DNA from: Isoetes taiwanensis
Taxonomy: Eukaryota; Streptophyta; Lycopodiopsida; Isoetales; Isoetaceae
DNA length: 64,000 nt
Reading direction: 5' to 3'
NCBI GenBank assembly: GCA_021234155.1
Contig: JAJEKV010000005.1
Coordinates: 1-64,000, forward strand
Shown: positions 24,388-32,978 of the stretch, in pieces
Layout: each line of letters opens with the position of its first letter
Numbering within the stretch: the first letter of the stretch is position 1
Translations under genes and position numbers: made by a program
Notes under the pieces: generated by a model
Databases searched by the model: none
Seen by the model: the letters and a program-made list of their open reading frames with translations, nothing else
Told to the model about the DNA's origin: nothing

Positions 24388-25917
24388 ATGGGGTATGCTG
24401 CTACTGGTGCAGTCCCTCCCAATAAAGCAGTACAGCTCATCTTGGGATGCATTAAAAGGTCTGAGATTCATAACCATTTCATTCTGCACGAAAACAATCT
24501 GAAAGAAGGGGATCACTCTGCCATCATGTTCCTGGGGACCAATAACATGCTTGCTCTTGCTGCAAAATTTAATGAAACTGGCTATGATCCTCTTGCTTGC
24601 ACTGCACTCATAACTGATTCCTATGCCCGCTTACCTGAGGCCATTTATGAAGCTACTGTTGCTGACTCTGCCAATGTACAGAAATTTATTAAGGGACTGA
24701 CTGCCCTCGAAAAAGCCAATGGGGTGAAAATCACCAACCCCCCTCTGAATAGGGCTGCCATTAAACCACAGACTAAAAATGCCCCCACCAACTGCTTTAG
24801 TACTTGTCTTTTTGACATTAATACTCTATCTGAAGCAGAGAAAAATGCACTGCTTGGCATCAATCCCACCAACAATGACATCTCAAACACTGCCAATCCA
24901 GAGATTGCTGATAACACTGATGACTATAGACTGAGACAACTTAGCTTGGCCAATTGTAGTTGCTATCCTATACTCTCCCCTCGTCTGGTTGAATCATTTG
25001 GGCAAAGGCACGACCAAGCACTCTGGAAATCTAAAAATTTGGGTATTATTGCACCTCTCAACCTTGATACATGGATCAAGCTTGCTGGTATCACCTCTGC
25101 AGAAATCAAGCAAGCATATGAGGATGCTGATAATCTTATTCGAAGAGTGGACAGGCTTGAAATAGAATTACCATTCAGTACTAGCTTTTTTGGAAAAGAT
25201 TGCAGCAAAGGAGACGGATTCCTTATGGGCCAGAAAGACCACATGGCCAAGCAAGAAGAAAAAAGAAATGAATTTTACCTTAAAAAAATCTGGAGAACAC
25301 ACTGTCCTTATATCAAATGCAACTGTCAGAAATATACCAGGGGAAAGAAAGATTGCCTTGATGGCGGCATCAAATGGATTGATCATGCACTATGGTATCT
25401 TATGAACCACCTGGACACTGTCTGGCCTATTCACTCCTCTACTGTTAGGTTTGCTTTGTTTTGCTCAATCCTTGGTGCTCCACCCATGCGTACAGCTATT
25501 ATAGCATACATTGGCTTCCTGAAAGTACGAAAATTACTCATTGACATGACCAACAGATATGCCGAGGACCAATCAGCAGATCTTAACCTCGAATTTGGTA
25601 ATACCAAGCTCACTGAAGTACTGGAGAAGACCATACGTCCAATGAAATTTCTGATAGGGAAATCAGTCACCAGCCGCACAGATAGTTCCTCAAACAAAAG
25701 GAAACAAGTCATCATGGAGGATGAGCACTCTGATATTGTCCTTCCACCATCTGTCTACAAAAAACCTATTCCTGCAAACACTCCCAGTAGCAGCAGTGTA
25801 GTCATTCTTGATGAGCAGACCAACAACAACTCTAATGCTGAGTGTTCAGTCAATAAGAACAACCCCAATGGCTTCGAACGAAATCCTGAAATACAAGGAA
25901 GCAAGATCATCTATTAA
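24388..25917 (+). CDS. ORF2 of unit 1: accessory protein with Cys/His core
   Basis: The frame is open from 24301; the first ATG is at 24388, giving 509 residues. It resembles no family I know but is clearly homologous to ORF2 of unit 2 over residues about 190-400. Shared landmarks are the SPRLVE/VPRRTVE block with a following APL/API segment, a Cys-rich knot at about residues 303-320 (CPYIKCNCQKY, then KKDC), and W-[IF]-D-H...W-[YF]-x-M-N-x-L. The N-terminal 190 residues are absent from unit 2 but recur in the decayed copy at 38 kb (ALEKAN; AVQ..L.CIK), so they are a real domain. The tail (residues 430-509) is Ser/Asn-rich with a basic NKRKQ patch. It lies between ORF1 and the RT on the same strand. 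A Gag-like nucleic-acid-binding role is inferred from position and Cys/His content. Confidence 0.75.
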   Translation: MGYAATGAVPPNKAVQLILGCIKRSEIHNHFILHENNLKEGDHSAIMFLGTNNMLALAAKFNETGYDPLACTALITDSYARLPEAIYEATVADSANVQKFIKGLTALEKANGVKITNPPLNRAAIKPQTKNAPTNCFSTCLFDINTLSEAEKNALLGINPTNNDISNTANPEIADNTDDYRLRQLSLANCSCYPILSPRLVESFGQRHDQALWKSKNLGIIAPLNLDTWIKLAGITSAEIKQAYEDADNLIRRVDRLEIELPFSTSFFGKDCSKGDGFLMGQKDHMAKQEEKRNEFYLKKIWRTHCPYIKCNCQKYTRGKKDCLDGGIKWIDHALWYLMNHLDTVWPIHSSTVRFALFCSILGAPPMRTAIIAYIGFLKVRKLLIDMTNRYAEDQSADLNLEFGNTKLTEVLEKTIRPMKFLIGKSVTSRTDSSSNKRKQVIMEDEHSDIVLPPSVYKKPIPANTPSSSSVVILDEQTNNNSNAECSVNKNNPNGFERNPEIQGSKIIY

Positions 25918-26065
25918 AATAGGTACTTATAAGACTTGACATATTCTGCTATTTACTATTCTCGTTTTACATTCATTTTTACACTATTATCATGCATTAT
26001 GGTTAGGTAAGTAATAGCATGCTTGTATTTACATCTTTACTATTTTATCTGTTGAATACCAATAG

Positions 26066-28288
26066 TTGTTTTATTGTAACTCCATATGGGATGTTCCCAA
26101 ATTCTTTTGCCCATCCTATGGGCACAGGGTTTACACCCTAACACATTCTTTGACTATCATGCATTTGTACTCACTACAGAATGAGGGGCTAAGAAAATGG
26201 AGAATACTCAACAAGAATGAAGAAGGTCAATGGCGCCTCATGACAGTCAAGGATACACAGAAAATAAAATATGTTCATTTCTCATTTTTCTCCAAGGCCT
26301 TAGATGGCATCAGATTTGACAGGACATTTCGAGAAGTCCTTGAAAAAATGCTGCCCATTGAGGGAGCAGCAATGATGGAAGGCACTAAATTTGGCTGGAG
26401 CTATCTTAATAGCTTGAAAAGTTTGTTATACAAACCAAAACGTATCTTTGCAGAAGATACTACAGTAAAATGCCCATGCTCCAATCCTAGTCTGAGCAGA
26501 TTTGTAGATCCCAGCATAGGACATATCAGAACCACCAAAATAAGCATCGTACATTGTAAAGCATTGAGAAACTGGCTTAGAATCGGACTTAATCATATCC
26601 CAGACTACCCATTCACTATGGAAATGTTTGAAAAGGAAATGTGTAAGTCCATTGAACAATTTTTCTCTGTTCATCAATCCACACTTAAGGATATCCCTGC
26701 TACAAGAATTCAGCCTATCAAAACCTGCCTATTGAATGAAACCAAGATGTTAGCCAGAGAATACATTAAGAACAATCAGGAGCCTAAAAAGTTTATGATT
26801 AAAGATGCAGCAGTACACAGGAACATCATTTGGCTTAACGAGAACATTTATGTTGCTGGCATTGACAAAGCCAGCAACAATCCTTCTTTTATATGTCCAT
26901 TACATATCAGGGAAGAAGCATTTAAAAGATTAGAGAGCCCTGACTTCTGCAGGATAGATATGAGCAGTGAAGATCTGAAATTCAAAATTGCCAAGGAAAT
27001 ACAGATTTTTATTGGGTTCTGGCCACCCAATACGGATACTCTGCCCTATCTACTGGGTATCTATAAAGCCCATAAAAAGGAGTACCGTTGGATAACAAAT
27101 GCCCATGAAACTATTTTTTCTCTTCCTGCCAAAATCATAGCAGCTGGACTCAACAGAATTTTGGAAATCTGGCCAAGAATATGTCAAGAAAAATGTGCTA
27201 TTTTTAACTTCTTCCATAAAGAAAAGGTCAAGGCCTCATGGGTCATTGAATCGATTTATGACATTGCATGTAATCTTCCAAGTAATATACATGAAGTTTT
27301 CGTAGCCGACATTACCAAATGCTACGAAAACATACCCATTGATGGAGATTCAGGAATATGTCCTACTATGCAAAGGATATTTGAGCTGGCATGGAGCAGC
27401 CAAAAACAGATACACAAAAACTTCAATATGTGGTACAAAACTGGATATAATGGTGATGTCGATGTGGAATGGTTTCATTCTAAACCTTCCAGCAACAAAT
27501 GGACTCTGATGGATCAATTGTTGTTCACTGATTTAAACACATGGCTGCTTAATAACTGCTTTCTACAAATGGGCAGTTCTATTTGGAAACAAACTAGGGG
27601 AATTGCTATGGGGTTTGCTTGCAGCCCAGGATGGTGCAACCTTTACCTGTCCTGGTTTGAACTTACCTTTATCCTGAATCTCCTAAAGGCAGACCAACGG
27701 GAAATTGCTCTTTCTTTCAATAACATGCATAGATACATGGACGATCTGTTAGGGATTAACAGTAAGCACATACGGAAATATTTAGGTCTGGAAAGCAATG
27801 AGCTTACAGATAATCTGCTACAGATATATGACCTAAGTGTTTTGAAAGTTAAGGATGAAACAGAATACTGGGGACTGGAAGGTTTACTAAAATTCAAAGG
27901 AAGGAAAGTTAACTTTCTGAACATGACCATTGAGGTTATCAATCCTACGCACGGCACCTTTGAAACATACAGATATGATAAAAGGCTCAAATTACCTTTT
28001 ACAGCATCTAGGTTCATTGATGCTTCAGGTTGCAGACCATATCATCAGGCCTGCAATGTAATTCTGTCACAAATCATGCCATACTTATATGTTCATAGCA
28101 ACCCGGTGAAGGCTGCACAAGACATTAGGGAGCTTATCCAACTCTTTATTGTCAAAGGTTTCTTCCACCAAGATGTATGGAGCACTGTCATGCGAGCACT
28201 TAATACAGGCCAATATCCTGGACTCTCATTTGACATCAAAATTATGATCTCTCAACTGCTGACATACAGGTATTTGCATTCCTTGTAG
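26066..28288 (+). CDS. Penelope-like reverse transcriptase of unit 1 (intact frame)
   Basis: The 740-residue product copies RNA into DNA for the element. The order of motifs is: CxC (CPCSN, residues 136-138) followed by GHIRT and LRNWLRIGLNHIP; DKASNN at 267, the RT0 box of Penelope-like enzymes; LPYLLGIYKAHK near 325; motif A ADITKCYENIP with D415; motif B GIAMGFACSP from 512; motif C YMDD with D559 and D560; then the YDKRLKLPF thumb box near 636. CxC plus DKASNN is typical of the Naiad/Chlamys branch of Penelope-like elements, which usually carries an N-terminal GIY-YIG nuclease; none is visible here, nor at the C-terminus. An acceptor-like CACTACAG at about 26180 suggests that the mature N-terminus may start at NEGLRKW rather than at the first ATG. 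All catalytic residues are present and there is no internal stop. Confidence 0.9.
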   Translation: MFYCNSIWDVPKFFCPSYGHRVYTLTHSLTIMHLYSLQNEGLRKWRILNKNEEGQWRLMTVKDTQKIKYVHFSFFSKALDGIRFDRTFREVLEKMLPIEGAAMMEGTKFGWSYLNSLKSLLYKPKRIFAEDTTVKCPCSNPSLSRFVDPSIGHIRTTKISIVHCKALRNWLRIGLNHIPDYPFTMEMFEKEMCKSIEQFFSVHQSTLKDIPATRIQPIKTCLLNETKMLAREYIKNNQEPKKFMIKDAAVHRNIIWLNENIYVAGIDKASNNPSFICPLHIREEAFKRLESPDFCRIDMSSEDLKFKIAKEIQIFIGFWPPNTDTLPYLLGIYKAHKKEYRWITNAHETIFSLPAKIIAAGLNRILEIWPRICQEKCAIFNFFHKEKVKASWVIESIYDIACNLPSNIHEVFVADITKCYENIPIDGDSGICPTMQRIFELAWSSQKQIHKNFNMWYKTGYNGDVDVEWFHSKPSSNKWTLMDQLLFTDLNTWLLNNCFLQMGSSIWKQTRGIAMGFACSPGWCNLYLSWFELTFILNLLKADQREIALSFNNMHRYMDDLLGINSKHIRKYLGLESNELTDNLLQIYDLSVLKVKDETEYWGLEGLLKFKGRKVNFLNMTIEVINPTHGTFETYRYDKRLKLPFTASRFIDASGCRPYHQACNVILSQIMPYLYVHSNPVKAAQDIRELIQLFIVKGFFHQDVWSTVMRALNTGQYPGLSFDIKIMISQLLTYRYLHSL

Positions 28289-28312
28289 GTGTTTTGTTTC
28301 TTAGTTGGCAGG

Positions 28313-28342
28313 GAGGGCCCCTATAGCAGTATAGGGACCCTC
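28313..28342 (+). other. 3' hairpin after the unit 1 RT
   Basis: GAGGGCCCCTATA and TATAGGGACCCTC form a 12-bp stem with one C/A mismatch and a GCAG loop, 24 bases after the RT stop. A second palindrome, CCTTCCGGAAGG, follows at 28378-28389. Together they make a structured 3' UTR just before unit 2 begins. Recognition of the 3' end by the RT is a possible role. Confidence 0.75.
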
Positions 28343-28377
28343 TCAGCCCTTATACTGACTATCATGGGACCATCCTG

Positions 28378-28389
28378 CCTTCCGGAAGG
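28378..28389. other. Palindrome CCTTCCGGAAGG near the unit 1 3' end
   Basis: This perfect 12-base palindrome lies about 20 bases before the start of the second 5' module. It can extend imperfectly on both sides (CCTG...AGG). Confidence 0.8.
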
Positions 28390-29373
28390 AGGTAGGCCCA
28401 AATTTTCATATATATCTATACATATAAATATATATTCAATGTCCTCTGACTGATCCAGCAAGTCCCTGAATATGACAGATATAGGCTGCCCCATGATGGA
28501 TATTTTCGAAAACCCTAAAGAGATTTAATGAGGATTATCCCTTTTCTGACTCAATTCCATACTCACATGGCACTTATACCATGGCCACACTAGAATGTAA
28601 ACCATTAGTATTTCTCTGCTAACCAAGAGCTGGAGGTTGCCCAACTTGTTTTCAATCATGGAATCACACTTGGTTTTAACTTAGATGCACCCTACAAGGG
28701 GTAAAGATATCCACATCTGAAATAAAACAACATGGTAATATAACCATGGTAATCCTCTCAAAATGTAGAATTAGAGCATTTTACATATCTAGATGGGTTG
28801 GGACTGGTAAGTACCCTTGTCTCAACCTTAAGTGATAGAAAGGAAACAAGGGTTCGACACTTGTTAACACGTACACCATTGGAGCCTTGATTTGTTGAAT
28901 CCTGAATGCCTATTAGATATTTATTATGCTTAGATAGCCATAGCCCCTTAGTATGGTACGTTCACCAACTTATAGTAATTTAAAAGGCAAAGGTTTTTGA
29001 AAAACATTGACCATTGATGTTTGTAATTTTGGGGCTGTACAAGTAAAACGGCGGTAATGGTATACCGCTTTTATGGTTTCACTTGCTGCCTGCGGGCAAA
29101 TGATGGACGACCTAAACCTAATATGGCTGATTAGGATAGCACTCAAGCTCCAAGAATACGGCCGACGGCGCCCAAGCAGGAAATCTGCAAGAAAAACGAT
29201 CCATAGGACGATTTGGATCAGACGTTCATACACTTGGAATGACCAGTGGCCGAATTTTTTCCAGAAAATTTATTAGCAAAGCTGCTATGATCCGTAGCAT
29301 TCACTGGTATTTTCTCTTTCGTTCTTCATTCTGCATTCTAGATTTCTCTGTTTTATGCCTTGCATGCGCCAAA

Positions 29374-30012
29374 ATGATCCAGTTAGATTTGGATAAGGAA
29401 GTGGAGAATATTCTTCAAGAATTTTGCAAGCTGAATATTGAATGCAGCCCGGACTCTGATCTCTATTTTATCAGAACTAAGTGTGCCTGCACAAGACCTA
29501 ACGTTTTGTTGCATCATAAACTACATTATTCTGCCGCTGATAAGAAGGAAGCAGACTTTGTTTTCTCTGGAAAAGCAGGGTTTCTAGCTGAATACACATT
29601 CTGTGAAGGTTGTCTTGTGTGCTTTTGGAAAGAGAACATGGGCAGAACAAAGGGCGCCCCCAATAATAGTGCTACCAGGAATGATATTATTAAGGTTCTT
29701 ACCAAGGCTGCTCTGCTCAACGAACATGGAAGAGCTGATGGCACCCCTACTAAAGACTTACCAAAGAATACTCTGATGGATATGATCACCAAAGCTGGCC
29801 TTAATTCTGAACTGCAGAATGAAGTTAACATGAGAGCACAGAGCAGTAATCTGCAACAAACACAGTTGCATATTGGTAGCTATGGAAAAGGCAAGAATAC
29901 AAGTGAAGAAATAGTGGATCTAGCTGAGGACACGCCTCAAAACATCTCCATGCATTATCAAGACTCGGATGAGGAGGATCTGCCACTTAATCAGGTCCCC
30001 TTGTTTGTGTAA
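29374..30012 (+). CDS. ORF1 of unit 2
   Basis: The 212-residue product is nearly identical to unit 1 ORF1. The Cys/His set, the MGRTKGAPNN segment and the acidic tail are all kept; one codon is missing in FWKENMG (FWNEENMG in unit 1). Most base differences leave the reading frame intact, which suggests either coding constraint or recent copying. The frame upstream of the ATG is shifted relative to unit 1, which supports the ATG at 29374 as start. The CAG|GT at 29994/29995 repeats the donor seen in unit 1. The function is unknown. Confidence 0.6.
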   Translation: MIQLDLDKEVENILQEFCKLNIECSPDSDLYFIRTKCACTRPNVLLHHKLHYSAADKKEADFVFSGKAGFLAEYTFCEGCLVCFWKENMGRTKGAPNNSATRNDIIKVLTKAALLNEHGRADGTPTKDLPKNTLMDMITKAGLNSELQNEVNMRAQSSNLQQTQLHIGSYGKGKNTSEEIVDLAEDTPQNISMHYQDSDEEDLPLNQVPLFV

Positions 30013-30118
30013 TTTAGAAAACTTACAGTTTGAGTGGATTTTTCCAGTTATACTTTTATTTATGTTTTGTTTCTATTACATTCTTTGCCTAGCTAATACT
30101 AATATGCTTATGGGCAAA

Positions 30119-30158
30119 GGGCGATAAGCCAAGGTTCCCCATAGCTTACCTGACGCCC
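30119..30158 (+). other. Conserved two-stem motif, unit 2
   Basis: Identical to the motif at 22774-22813 in both stems (GGGCG/CGCCC and AAGC/GCTT) and in the loop. Confidence 0.5.
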
Positions 30159-30482
30159 CTTACCCTTTTACCTTGATTTAAGCTAACTGTGGTATTGCTT
30201 GGGTGCAGGTAACCGGGGTTCCTTTTCCCATCTATGTGTATTTGTTTCAGCTACCAAGACTGCATGGATTTTGCTGCTGCCATGAACTCTTTCTGGATCT
30301 GATTTACTTCATGTTTTTCCTTAAAACTTTTATGTTTACACCATATGGTATGCTTCTTTATCCCCTCTGGTTTGAGACAGCTTAAGGATACGTTATAACC
30401 AGAGTAAGATAAGTTATTTTGGTTCTTTTTAGCAGCATGAACTATAAGAATGCTTGCATATTTTATGTCTTTCTCTAAACTT

Positions 30483-31010
30483 GGATATGGAAATATATTT
30501 TGGAAAACAACTTGGATATGATATTTGCATGCTTTACTCTTGTTTAATGTGCTTTAAGCATTTCTGATTTATATAGATGTGTAGCAAAGGTAAAACATAC
30601 ATTATGTAAAAGCACTTTGCATGGATCATTAGTTGAATGGCTTAATAATCTGTTATTGGATGCTGCAGTAGCATTAATTATGACCTCTTTTTCCTCATTA
30701 AAAATGCATAATGCTGTACTGCCTCCTTCATATAACAGTATGCATGCAATATGGAAATATGTTTTGGAAAACAACTATGTTATGTGATTAGCATGCATGG
30801 CTCTATCTTATTTTTCATTATGCATGTCTGAAGCATATGCATATGTACTAGCAGAGAAAAAGTGCTAATACACTGCTTGGATCAATGGTTGAACAGCTTA
30901 ATAAACTGATGTTGGATGCATTAGAATCATACACTATAGCATTTGTATTCTAGCTGAATAATTCATGATACACTACGGCCTCCCACTTTGGTTTATATGC
31001 ATGCAATAGT
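30483..31010. repeat. Two-copy tandem repeat in the ORF1-ORF2 spacer, unit 2
   Basis: Counterpart of 23140-23675: two copies of about 263 bases beginning GGAAATAT and containing TTTTGGAAAACAAC. Confidence 0.75.
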
Positions 31011-31394
31011 TTATAAGCCTTACTGCTAGCAAAAATGCTGCAACACCACTGGAAAAGTTTAATCCTTTGAATTCTGCTACGGGTTAATGTACATATACTC
31101 ATTAGTGTTCATTTAGTTTATTCTGTTCTGCCACCAATGTTCTGATGCTATGTACCCCACTCAAGCCTACAGCTTAGTTCTGCTGCAACTGGCCAACATT
31201 TCATATCAGAACTAAAAGAAACAGCTGTGTTCTAATTCTTCTTCCTGCACTTCAGTGCTATCTATAAACTGCATCCCTATTTTTTGCTGGTTTGCTTGTC
31301 TGTCCCTACCGATGATACTTGAAATGCCTTGCCGTTGTAACAAATGTATATGGTTCCTAATGGCTTCCCATTTTTAATGGGTCCGATAAGCTCT

Positions 31395-31410
31395 GATCTC
31401 CGATGAGATC
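31395..31410. other. Hairpin GATCTC-CGAT-GAGATC at the module junction, unit 2
   Basis: The stem is identical to unit 1 and the loop differs by one base. It marks the last conserved bases before the units diverge. Confidence 0.7.
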
Positions 31411-31520
31411 ACTGCAAAGAGGTAACACTGGCTCTTAGGAAACTGGAAGAATACAAGGAGGTTAGAGAGTCTATTGGAGAGACCTATCAGTTCACACATG
31501 GACATACTGAAGGCTCATCA

Positions 31521-32831
31521 TTGAGCACACAAAAAATTACCCATGGTGAGGTGCATCCGAAACTGGCAGGGATCAAGTTAACTAAAGAAGCTACTGATAT
31601 CTCAATAGAGAAGGTGAATCAGGAAGCAGAAAAACAGAATGATCCATCAAAGCTTTTCACTAAGTATCCCACACCGATAGTCCCTAGGAGAACAGTGGAA
31701 TTATTATCAGCAGATAAGGACCATAAAATGTGGGATATTCAATCATATAATCTATTGGCACCAATTCCTCTGGAAGCTTATTTCTATTTTGCTGGGATTG
31801 AAAGAAATGAGCCATTTAACATCACAGCAGAAAGATGGGCTGCTTTGGCTAGAAAAGGGCACAAAATTATCGAACATGATATTGCAATAGAAAATTTCAA
31901 TTTGACCATGTTTGATCCGGATAAATGTGCAGGTGCACCTATGATGGTCAATATAAAGCGTGATCTACAAACAGGAAAAGCTAGAAAAGCGGATCATGAA
32001 CACAAATGGCCTAACTGGAGAAGGCCATACTGTAAGTGTGTACACCCTCATTATCAATGTACGATAAAGGGTATTTTATGGTTTGATCATGTATTCTGGT
32101 TTATGATGAATAATCTTGAAACCTTCTTTCCTGATGCAATCTCATTGGAGGCAAGATGGGCATTATTCGTACATTGGAGCAGTGAAAAAAATGTGGAGCA
32201 GATTCTCCAGCAATGTGTTATCTTTCACTTCACTAGGCGATATATGATTGAAGGCATCTCATCATTTATCCTGGATCCTAAAGCTACATTCTGGCCAGCA
32301 TATAAAGGAGAGACAGGTTTAAGTATTATTGAGAAAATGATAAAACCAGCATCCTTTACTGAGTTTTTGAATACCCCCACATCAGCAAAAAGAACTAGAG
32401 ATAATAGCAATGGAGCTAATGTGGGACAGGTTAGAACTTCAAGTGAGACGGTGGCCACGCCAAGAAATGATGCACAAATGCTTAATACAGGTACTTTTTA
32501 TGATCAACATGGTAATGCTCATGCTGCCAACAGATCAGACAATAGCACTCCATATAGTGGAGGACACAATACAAGGGATTCCAGGTCTACACCTAGAAGA
32601 GGGAGACCGCCCCATAGCTCTGACGGACGCAATGTTAGAGGAAGAAGTAATATGAGAGGAAGGGGGCGTGGTAGAGGAAGAGGAAGAGGCAGATCAAGAG
32701 CAAGAGGTTTTGATGCAGCCTCCACATCTGCTAGTGATTCTTATGATAGACATGCAGAAACAGTGCAGAGATCATTTGACGAAGATGAAATGGTTCCCAA
32801 TTCATTGAATTTCAACAACCAATGGGACTAG
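31521..32831 (+). CDS. ORF2 of unit 2: accessory protein with Cys/His core and RGG-type tail
   Basis: The frame is open from 31407. No ATG lies near the start (31521 is a TTG); the first in-frame ATG is around KMWDIQ, so the true N-terminus probably comes from an upstream exon. Residues about 46-250, counted from 31521, match unit 1 ORF2: the VPRRTVELL block, YCKCVHPHYQC near 169, W-F-D-H and WFMMNNLETFFP. The tail at about 359-396 is a run of RGR and GRGRG repeats of the kind that binds RNA in RGG/GAR proteins; unit 1 lacks it. The 190-residue N-terminal domain of unit 1 ORF2 is missing. It lies 147 bases before the RT frame. An RNA-binding, Gag-like role is inferred. Confidence 0.7.
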   Translation: MSTQKITHGEVHPKLAGIKLTKEATDISIEKVNQEAEKQNDPSKLFTKYPTPIVPRRTVELLSADKDHKMWDIQSYNLLAPIPLEAYFYFAGIERNEPFNITAERWAALARKGHKIIEHDIAIENFNLTMFDPDKCAGAPMMVNIKRDLQTGKARKADHEHKWPNWRRPYCKCVHPHYQCTIKGILWFDHVFWFMMNNLETFFPDAISLEARWALFVHWSSEKNVEQILQQCVIFHFTRRYMIEGISSFILDPKATFWPAYKGETGLSIIEKMIKPASFTEFLNTPTSAKRTRDNSNGANVGQVRTSSETVATPRNDAQMLNTGTFYDQHGNAHAANRSDNSTPYSGGHNTRDSRSTPRRGRPPHSSDGRNVRGRSNMRGRGRGRGRGRGRSRARGFDAASTSASDSYDRHAETVQRSFDEDEMVPNSLNFNNQWD

Positions 32832-32978
32832 CAAAAAAAGATATGCTCAACAAGAATTTGGCTTGCTTGTATTTTGGAAATATGTTTCTACTCTGCGAGG
32901 ATAGAACAGTACTATTTGAGTATAGTTACAAGTATAGTATTGCAGCTTTTTGTGTGAATTCAAGATTGAAAAGCTTTT

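Larger units (their letters stand above)
28408..31416 (+). repeat. 5' module of unit 2 (copy B of the 3-kb direct repeat)
   Basis: This copy starts at the TA-rich phrase directly after the 3' UTR of unit 1, so the units are head to tail with no spacer. It matches 21031-24090 closely. Differences include one extra T near 29258 that shifts the frame upstream of the ORF1 ATG, and missing or added short blocks in the spacer. The copy ends just after the hairpin at 31395-31410. Confidence 0.9.
29995..31421 (+). other. Predicted intron between ORF1 and ORF2, unit 2
   Basis: Donor CAG|GTCCCC is as in unit 1. The acceptor is AAAGAG|GTAACA at 31421/31422; phase 0 at both ends, so ORF1 would continue as VTLALRKLEE into ORF2. 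The acceptor lacks a strong pyrimidine tract, which weakens the call. The ORF2 frame is open from 31407. Confidence 0.35.

Noticed and set aside
26066-28288. Group II intron maturase or telomerase as the identity of the RT
   Set aside because: There is no maturase domain and no telomerase-specific motif; the CxC, DKASNN and DKRxxLPF boxes fit Penelope-like RTs.
21130-28520. Telomeric repeats near the Penelope-like units (CCCTAAA at 21143 and 28514)
   Set aside because: Only single heptamers occur, in the same position of the two module copies; there is no array.
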